Assembly: GCA_038503035.1 (NCBI GenBank)
Contig: JAVSML010024322.1
Coordinates: forward strand, 27,797-91,796
Origin: Crocodylus rhombifer
Lineage: Eukaryota; Chordata; Crocodylia; Crocodylidae
DNA: 64,000 nt
Direction: 5' to 3'
Below the pieces are notes generated by a model that was not told the origin of the DNA, ran no database searches, and saw nothing but the letters and a program-made list of their open reading frames with translations. Each line of letters starts with the position of its first letter. Position 1 is the stretch's first letter. Both the position numbers and the translations under genes were made by a program. Positions 57,055-64,000 of the stretch are shown piece after piece.

Positions 57055-60000
57055 TACCACCCACCATCACACTGTTCACCACAATGTGCAAGTCAGGGCT
57101 TCGGGTGACAGTCAGTCTGACTGAGCAGGGTCCAGGAGGTGTCCTAGGTGAGTGGTGTGCACCTCGATGAGAGCAACCATGAGGTTGGCAGAAGCCAGGT
57201 TCAACAAGATATGCTGCAGGGCTGGGTTGTGGACCAGGGCACCTAAAGCAGTTGCGGGAAACGCAGGTGCCTGGCTTGGGGATAGAGATGGAAGGCAGCC
57301 CACCAGGCCCACACCATGCTGCTGTAGAATGGGGGAAGGACCACTCCATTCAGGAAGGTGAGGTCCAGCGTAAACAGCTCCCGGTCAAAGCCAAGGCCCC
57401 CCACTTGGTGCAGGAACCAGCACACCAGCTGCCACCATGGGAGGTGGCCCTTGGCATACAGGAGCCACTGGAGGGCTTGCAGGCAGTAGGCGGCCACCCT
57501 GCTGGCCAGGTTGATTAGGCCCTGGCCCCCCTTGGTGGTGGGTGAGTAGAGGGCAGCTTATGGGAGCCAGTGGCATCTGGCCCAGAAGAAGTCTACTAGG
57601 AGCCACTGCAGTCTCTCGAGTAGCTCCGGTGGAGGGTACAGCACAGCGCAGTGGTGCCACAGGGTCGCTGTCACCAGGTTGTTGGTGATGAGGACCTACC
57701 TGCAGTAGGATAGGGCAGGCAAGTGCCAGTGACAGTGCTGAAGGCAGGCCTCCGCTCCCTCCGCCAGGTCCTCCCAGTTGCGGGCTGCATAGGCCAGCAG
57801 CCCCAGGAACACTTCCAGGGCTTTGAGGCCTTCCCAGTGCCAGGCGAGGCCTCCTGGCAGGTCTGGAGGTGGTTGGTTGGCCCATGTCCTGAGCAGGGGC
57901 ATGTCACTCTTGCCTCAATTGATGCGGGCCCATGTGGTGAGTTTGTAGGTGTGCTGGCAGTCCACTAGGGCCTGCACATTTTCCTGGCTGCCCAGGAAGA
58001 CTGTCACGTCATCTGCGTACGCTGTCAGCCAGATCAGGGAGACAGTGGTCGGGCCAAGTGCTGGTGGCAGGGCAAAGCCCATCAAGCGACGTCGCAGAGA
58101 CGTTCCATGGCCAGTGCATACAGCATGCCTGAGAGGGGGCAGCTCTGGTGTATGCCGCAATGCACCAGGAATGGGGAGCACAGCACACCGTTCCCCTGAG
58201 CAGGCTGGAGGATCATGATACAGGACCCAGAGTGACACGATGAAAAGAGGCCTGAAGCCAAAAGCCTTGAGGGTGCTGAGTAGGTACTGGTGATCAATGC
58301 GATCAAAGGCCTTCTCCTGGTCCAGGGAGACCAAGCCAACGTCCAGGCCAAAAAGCTCTGCAGCTGTGAGCAGGTCGCACAGCAGAAACAGGTTTTCCTG
58401 GATGTTCCTGCCTGGGACACAGTAGCTCTGCTCGGGCCTGATGATGGAGGCCATGATGGTGCGGTGCCAGAGCCTTCACCAGGATCTTATAGTCAGCGCA
58501 CAGAAGGGAGACAGGCTGCCAGTTCTTAAGGCAGCTGAGGTCCCCCTTCTTGGGCAGCAAGGTGAGCACTGCCTGGTGTCAGCTGGTCAGCAGGGTCCCG
58601 TTGGCGAGGCTCTCGCAGAAGACATGGAGGAGGCTGGGCCTAAGGAGGGGCCAGAAGGCTTTGTAGAATTCCACAGACAGTTCATCAAGGCCTGAGGCCC
58701 TGCCCGAGGCAAGTATCCCCACAGCAGCCTTGAGTTCTGCCAGGGAGAGTTTGCGCTCCAGGGCCTTGACTTGCGAAGCGCCGAGGCATGGCAGATCCTT
58801 ATGCAGCTGCCGAGCGGCCTCCAGACAAATGGGGTCAGCTGCAAACAAGTCCCAATAGAAGGCGATGGCATGTCCTCGCATTTCATCTGGGTCCATGAGC
58901 AGCCATCTCTCCAGGGTCTTGAGATGGTCCAATGTCTTTGCCACAGCTCGCTGCCTCTCCAGGCCAAAGAAAAAGCTGATTGGGGCATCAGCGGGCATGT
59001 ACCCATGCACTGCAGGCCACACCCTCCAACAGCTCCTGCAGACATTTCCTGCGGGACCGGAGGCTCTCGAGGAATGCTGCATTGTTGCTGCATGGAGAGG
59101 GCTGCCTCAAGCTCTGCCATGTCCTCCTGCAGCTCCTGGGTGCGGTGGTGGATCTCACTTGCCGCCAGCTGGGAGTACTGCTGGCAGAATGCCTGAATCT
59201 GGATCTTCCCCATGTCCCACCACAGCTACCGGGAGGGGTAGTCAGCTCGCGCAGCCTCCCAGCTCCTCCAGAGGTGGGTGAAGCAGTCCCTGAAGTGGGT
59301 GTCCTGCAGCAGACTGAGTTGAGGCACCAGTAAGGGGCCTGTGTGCAGCAGACCAGGGCATGGTCCGAAAGGCTTGATGGGATGATGTGGCTGCTGTACA
59401 GTAATGGCAGATGGTGCTGGGTGATTTAGAGGTGGTCGAGGTGGGCCATGGCGATCCTGCTGGCACTTATCTTTGCCCAGGTGTATTGGCACGTGTCAGC
59501 ATGGAGGACCCGCCAAGCATCGACGAGATCCGCCACCATGAGCACAGTTCACAGCTTGCGGGCTGAAGGCAGGTGTGGCTCCAGCCCCATCTGGTCTAGC
59601 AGTGCATCAACGGTGCAGTTGAAATCTCCGCCCATGAGAAGCAGGTCATCATTCTCACTGGTGTCATGCAGGAGGTTGCCCATGGTCTCTAAGAAGGGTA
59701 CCCTCTCTCTTCCCTCAGTGGGTGGATAGACATTGATAAGGAGCAAGCTCTCATGTGCCAGGGTGACGTGGATGGTCAGCAGCCAGCCGGAGATGACCTC
59801 TCATGCCACCGCTCAGTTGTACTGCAGCTGCGGCGAGAGGAGGGTTGGTGCCATGGCTCAGAAACAAGCGACCTCTCCAGGCAGCGTGCAAGTCAGCTTG
59901 AATGTGCACATTGCTGTGCATCTCCTGGAGAAAGGCAATCGCCAGCCGCTTCTGCTGCAAACCCTCCAGGACAGCTGTCTGCTTCACTGGGTCTCTGCAG

Positions 60001-60080
60001 CCATTGGTGTTTAGCGAGGCTATTGTGGTAACCACCATGAGCAGAAGGATAGGCAGGGTACAGGTGGGAGAGGAGGGCAA
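57055..60080 (-). pseudogene. ORF2 (endonuclease and RT) of Tx1-like copy B
   Basis: APE-type endonuclease: ASLNTNGCRDPVKQ, FLQEMHS (catalytic Glu), LLLMGGDFNCTVDALLDQ (about 59620) and SDHALV in another frame near 59370. A helical linker (59213-58700) leads to the RT: LASGRASGLDELSVEFYKAFW, LPKKGDLSCLKNWQPVSLL, LDQEKAFDRIDHQYL (motif A) and LTAYADDVTVFLGSQENV (YADD, about 58020). Then thumb and start of the C-terminal region. Frameshifts at about 59750, 59545, 58580, 58455, 57910, 57550. Likely start ATG at about 60038 (MVVTTIASLNTNG). All catalytic blocks are present but not in one frame. Confidence 0.85.
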
Positions 60081-60163
60081 AAACCACAGAGACAGGGAAA
60101 AGCCTATCCTTGCCCTACCCTATTCTGCGGACCCACCTCAGCCCCGCACCTCTGTCACCCAGG

Positions 60164-61949
60164 TCACCAGATTCTCAAGCCAGAAGGCATGTTGACACGT
60201 GCCTGGGTTGCAGTGCATGAGCCTTGCCCCATCACTGATGGCTCGGAAAAACCACACAGGGTCCGGGCACCATTGCTGGATACTCTCTGCCACATTCCTG
60301 TGGCCCTTGGTCTGGTCGAAGATGTTGAGGAGGCCTCCATAGCTGGGGGCCACCCAGGGCAGGGGTTCTCCAGCAGGAGCTGGATGCTGCTGACCAAGAA
60401 CCAGCGGGACTGTACTCTGGTGAAAGTGCCCTCAATGGCCAGGCTCCCTAGAAGGCCCCCCTCAGCGTCTGGGTTGAGGACCATCTCCGGGAGATTGATC
60501 CCCATCTGCTTTGGGAGGCAAATGTCATCCCACTCCCGGGGCCGCTTGCAGCACTTGGAGGGCAGGCACTCCATCTCCTCATCGGCTTTGGTGGGCAGGG
60601 GAGTGGGAGGGGGGGTGGCAGGATCCTCTGCTGTCTCCTGTGCTTGATGCTGGGGAGGCAGGCACTCACTCTCTGCCTTGATGCTCATGAGCCGGGATGG
60701 GGGCAAAGGGTTGCCAGACATTGCTGGGACAACCTCAGTCATGGCCTGAGGTGGTGGGGTTTCTGGGGGGGCAGGCAGGGTGGGGTCAGGTTCCCTGGCT
60801 ACATTTTCCTCAGTACTGTCAGAGGCAGGCCCCAAAGGGGCATGCACTCCTTTTGAAGCTCCTTTTTGCCTCTTTCCCTTAGCTTTCTTAGGAGCAGCCA
60901 GCACCTCCCCCGAAGGGGACGGGCCAGGCTGCTTGGGGTTCGCCACCTCTGGGTCCACCACCTCGACTGAGGCAGGGCTGGACGGAGGTGGACGGGAGGT
61001 CTTGGTTGCTCCATCTGACAGGGCCCCAGCGCCCCAGGCAGAACTGGGACAGGGAGGGACTGGGAGGACTCCCCAGACCCTCAACCAGGTGCGGCATCAG
61101 TCACGACAGGGGCAAGAGAAACCTGGGAGGACATCCCAGGCCCCCCCCCCCCGGGTGGCATGCCAACACCAGAGGGGTTGATTCTCCATGATGGAGCAGG
61201 GGTGGAGGGGGGCTTGGAGGATCTCCCAACCACACCCTTTGATGAGGTTCCCACACCAGAAGTGGACGCGCCATCCCCCTGTGCGGGTGCAGCAGCCAGT
61301 GCCCTGTTGGCTGCCCCAGTGGGCACTGGGCAGCCAGGTGGGAGCTGCCACCACAGTGGCAGCATGAATTCCCACCCTGGGAGAAGTAAACCATATAGGG
61401 CCTCCCATCCAACACGAAGGACATGGAGAGAAGCAGTTTCTGGGTGCCACCCATGAGAAGCATGAAAGCCTGCTTCCAAAAGGACAGGATGTGCCTGAGC
61501 TTAGGGTCCCTGCTCCCTGTGGTCAGCCTATGCCAGGGGTTGGTGAGGACACCGTAGTGCTTGAGCGCTTTGGTGAGGTCTTGGTTTGGCAGGTGTAGGG
61601 GGATGTTGTAAGCCACCACCCGCACTGCCAGGGTCTCCAGGGGCATAACCAAGTGATGGGCCCCTGAGATTTCCAGTCCTGCCACACACACCTCCTTCAC
61701 CAGGCTGGGAGAGCTCAAATATATGATGGGCACTGAGTTTACCTGGGAGGCATACCGGACACTGTGGCGTCCTAGCAGTTCTGCCAGAGCTCCAGTGCAG
61801 TGCTCCACCCTGACGTGGAGAGGGGTGTGCACCCGCAGGCCATGGTTGAGGGGAAGGTCCAGAGACATCCCCGTGCCACGTGCCCTGGCTGCTAGCAGCC
61901 ATCCTGGCCAGGATAGGGTTAACTCTCCCACGGCGGGGGGAAGCCTCAA
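60164..61949 (-). pseudogene. ORF1 (gag-like, CCHC zinc knuckle) of Tx1-like copy B
   Basis: ORF1 of Tx1-type LINEs makes a nucleic-acid-binding protein that packages the element RNA. The first frame (61949-61101) has an RNA-binding-like region with VYFSQGG then CCHCGGSSHLAAQC, a CX2CX4HX4C zinc knuckle, and the preceding ILSFWKQAFMLL block typical of Tx1 ORF1. A second frame (61084-60164) continues with a proline/lysine-rich linker and an acidic tail. The frame changes at a run of about 14 C at 61140-61153, a likely slippage or sequencing site. A frame of 272 codons from the very first ATG (62346) overlaps the start; see findings. Confidence 0.8.
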
Positions 61950-62349
61950 TCTGAAGCTGGGGACTGGGAGGGGCTTGAAACAGTTCCAAAATCGGCCTTA
62001 GGTGGGCGCAGAGCAACCCTGCAGAGGCTGAAGGCAATCCCAAGGCAGGAGGAGATAGCAGAGACCAAGGTAAGGGGCTCTGCAGGAGGGAGGCAACAGG
62101 AATCAAAGGGAGAGCACAGGCGGGGGTGGGGGAAGGGCAGAGGCAAACAAGACTGTCAGAGCCCAAGGGAAAATGAAGAGAAAGTAGGGGAAAGGGGCAG
62201 AGAGGGGGTGCCCAAGCACAGGCTGGGGAGAGGCAATGGTTTGGGGGGGTGGCGAGAGGAACGGGGGGGGGGCAGGGAGTGGGGGGAACACACAGAAGGG
62301 ACCTGAGCTGCAGGAGTTCAGAAGGGCTTCTCCTGTCAGTGGCCATTTT

Positions 62350-62370
62350 GAAAGAAAGAAAGAAAGAAAG
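62350..62370 (-). repeat. (TTTC)5 tract joining LINE copies C and B
   Basis: Five TTTC units on the minus strand between the end of copy C (GTCAAAGTC) and the first base of copy B (AAAATGG). Copy A ends in the same kind of tract with two units. Confidence 0.95.
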
Positions 62371-62389
62371 ACTTTGACTTTTTAATTAC

Positions 62390-62395
62390 TTTATT
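62390..62395 (-). promoter_or_regulatory. Polyadenylation signal AATAAA of Tx1-like copy C
   Basis: Minus-strand AATAAA about 20 bases before the TTTC tail, same place as in copy A. Confidence 0.6.
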
Positions 62396-62947
62396 CAGGG
62401 GTTCAGGGATACAACAATGGTGGCCGCTTGCAAAGCGAAAACACAAACAACTTACTATCAAACCAAAAACTAGATCGAACAAGTCTCTTTGTCCTTGGAT
62501 CCAGAAACCAAATTCGGCAAGGGAGTTCGTTTTCCACACGGGAGCCACCAGCACCCATTTTAATGCCCAAAAAAGTGCGTGCAACGCACACCAAATACCA
62601 AAGAACCAAAAGATCCGAGCCACAGACCATCCGCAAAAGTGCATCCCACGCACACCAAATCCCGGGCCAAAAGAATCCCCGGAACAACCAAACCACCAAC
62701 ACATCACACCGTGACACACCCCTTCGCTGCATTTCCCGTCGTGTCTCACATGCTACGCGGTCGGCGTGCCGGCCACGCAGTCCTAAACAATTCCGACCCT
62801 GCTCCATCCCATCATACATGTCACACAACCTTCAACTTCCACACAACAGAGAGCAAAAAAGCAGCCTGGAGAGGGCCCAGGACGCGGCAGAGCTGGAAGT
62901 CACAGTTCGACACCGAGCCAGCCCGGTCGCCCAGACCGGTCATGACA

Positions 62948-64000
62948 TCAGAGTGCGTATTTGAGACAGCCGTCCTCCACCCAGCACAGCGCGCCCTCAA
63001 GGGCCCAGTGCGCCTCAAAGGCGGGCACCACCCGCCGGAGCACAGCGTGCTCGAACTCCAGCGAGAGGCGCGCCTGCACCAGGAAGCAGAAAAGCCGCAG
63101 GGCATCATCTGAGCCGGTCCCGGCAAGCCAGTTCTGGGGGCTCTTGAGGACGGCCAACTTGGCCTGACCCAGCATGAAGTTGGCCAGGCAGACGGGGTCC
63201 CTCTCAGCCATCCGGTACGGGCAGGAGCACACGTAAGTGGTCTCTGAAAAACTCCTACCCAGAGCCCGCAGCAGCAGCCCGAGGGTGACAAAGAGCGGCT
63301 GCAGGTGGGGGCAGTCAAGGAAAGCGTGAAAAAGGGTCTCCTCAACACCCCCCAGGCAGAAGGGGCAGGCTGTCGAGGCAGCTGGGTCCAAGTAGGACGC
63401 AAACGTGCCAGTGGCTAGGATGCCGTGCAGCAACCGCCACTGCAGGTCGCCAGTCTTCTTGGCGATTGGCGGTTTATAAAATGTGCGCCACGCCGGGTGG
63501 GCCGGTGGGGAACCTGGCGGCCCCAGGCGCCGTCGCCACGGTGTGTCGGGGCGGCCCGCCAGCACTTGGGCGTGGCGGACGTGGATCATCCAGGCGTATA
63601 AACCTCTACGTGACAAAGAAGCAAAAGGACAACCCGTGTCACTGTCAGGAGGCACAGGGAGCGTCAGCAGGGTGCCAGGGCCACCGGCCAGATCGTCGGC
63701 CACGGCTGGGGCGACTGGTAACGCAGGGAAAGCCTCGCTCAGGGCATCCTCAGTGCAGGGGACCTGGCCCGGCTGGAGATGGTCCTCCAGGGTGGCTGCC
63801 GCCTCCAATGGGAGGGCAGCCCGGATGTGGCACAGGAGACGGCCCACACTGTGAAAGGAGCGCATGCCCAGCCGGCTGCTAAGGGCCTCGGGCGAGAGCC
63901 AGGCTGACCGAGCGGGGTCAAGGAGGTGGCCCAGGCGGAGAACACGCGCCTGGATGAGAGCGGCCGTGAGACTGGCAGAGGCCAGGCTCGGCACGGGGCG
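62948..64000 (-). CDS. ORF2 C-terminal region of Tx1-like copy C (partial)
   Basis: An unbroken frame of at least 348 codons to the stop after LKYAL (62950-62948); the start lies outside the window. It contains KKTGDLQWRLLHGILATG followed by a CPFCLGGVEETLFHAFLDC zinc-binding-like motif, as in the post-RT region of Tx1/L1-clade ORF2. The function of this region is not settled, possibly RNA or DNA binding. This is the only long intact LINE frame in the window, so this copy may be recently active. Confidence 0.8.
   Translation of the reverse strand, partial: RPVPSLASASLTAALIQARVLRLGHLLDPARSAWLSPEALSSRLGMRSFHSVGRLLCHIRAALPLEAAATLEDHLQPGQVPCTEDALSEAFPALPVAPAVADDLAGGPGTLLTLPVPPDSDTGCPFASLSRRGLYAWMIHVRHAQVLAGRPDTPWRRRLGPPGSPPAHPAWRTFYKPPIAKKTGDLQWRLLHGILATGTFASYLDPAASTACPFCLGGVEETLFHAFLDCPHLQPLFVTLGLLLRALGRSFSETTYVCSCPYRMAERDPVCLANFMLGQAKLAVLKSPQNWLAGTGSDDALRLFCFLVQARLSLEFEHAVLRRVVPAFEAHWALEGALCWVEDGCLKYAL

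Larger units (their letters stand above)
57055..62349 (-). mobile_element. Tx1-like LINE copy B, nearly complete 5' part, 3' end missing
   Basis: On the minus strand the element starts AAAATGGCCACTGAC directly at a TTTC tract, then has ORF1 with a CCHC knuckle (61949-60164) and ORF2 with endonuclease, RT and part of the C-terminal region (60080-57055). The match to copy A stops after the CCTGA of the HLGHLLDPAQSD region near 57090-57060. The last ~1.6 kb (C-terminal region and 3' UTR) is missing. More diverged than copies A and C. Confidence 0.88.
62346..64000 (-). mobile_element. Tx1-like LINE copy C, 3' part, cut by window edge
   Basis: Minus-strand copy of the same 3' end as copy A: ORF2 C-terminal region, 3' UTR, AATAAA (62395-62390) and TTTC tail. 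By eye it is very similar to copy A over 1776-3510, so both are young. It stands directly upstream of copy B in the same direction. Confidence 0.9.

Noticed and set aside
57005..57060. hAT end next to LINE copy B (GGGTTGCGACCCC motif)
   Set aside because: The motif is suggestive, but no partner end or 8-bp duplication was found.

Overview
This is a vertebrate nuclear window made mostly of transposable elements. The repeat set is many CR1 LINEs, a Tx1-type (L1-clade) LINE with its own zinc-knuckle ORF1, Penelope-like elements, PIF/Harbinger and hAT DNA transposons, hairpin-rich MITEs and solo LTRs. That combination suggests a non-avian sauropsid, most likely a crocodilian, with turtle as the alternative. 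This is inference from repeat content and not a species identification.

Two host genes are supported, both on the minus strand. One is the coding exon of PIRT (39977-40354), a two-helix membrane regulator of TRP channels; I am confident of it. The other, about 20 kb downstream in the gene's own direction (19174-19764), is a TMEM238-family sequence that is probably TMEM238L. As I recall, these two genes are neighbours in mammals, so the window is probably that intergenic block, expanded by repeats. No rRNA, tRNA or CRISPR array was seen.

Layout. 1-3.5 kb: 3' part of a Tx1-like LINE (copy A, plus). 3.7-7.9 kb: PIF/Harbinger relic with a minus-strand transposase and a plus-strand Myb/SANT protein. 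8.35-9.35 kb: solo LTR with perfect target-site duplication. 9.4-11.7 kb: second Harbinger-like relic. 11.7-15 kb: CR1 pieces and a hAT MITE. 15.1-16.6 kb: ~205-bp tandem repeat and transposon-like tail. 16.6-19.2 kb: low-repeat sequence. 19.2-19.8 kb: TMEM238-like ORF. 20-28.5 kb: CR1 copies, a Penelope inverted pair and a palindromic MITE. 29.26-31.15 kb: a 1.9-kb foldback hAT with perfect 8-bp duplication. 32-39.3 kb: unclassified repeats and two long CR1 copies, one with an SGNH-esterase ORF1. 40 kb: PIRT. 40.5-52.6 kb: MITEs, a hAT with a 10-base assembly gap, a Penelope element invaded by another insertion, a degenerate LINE, hairpin repeats and an LTR. 52.6-57 kb: low-repeat sequence. 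57-64 kb: two Tx1-like LINEs head to tail on the minus strand (copy B almost complete, copy C its upstream neighbour), joined at a TTTC tract.

Nothing here works as an operon-like system. The strongest unusual signals are the LINE-LINE junction at the TTTC tract, the foldback hAT built from alternating inverted modules, and the inverted-repeat architecture of the Penelope copies. Every mobile-element reading frame I examined is broken.
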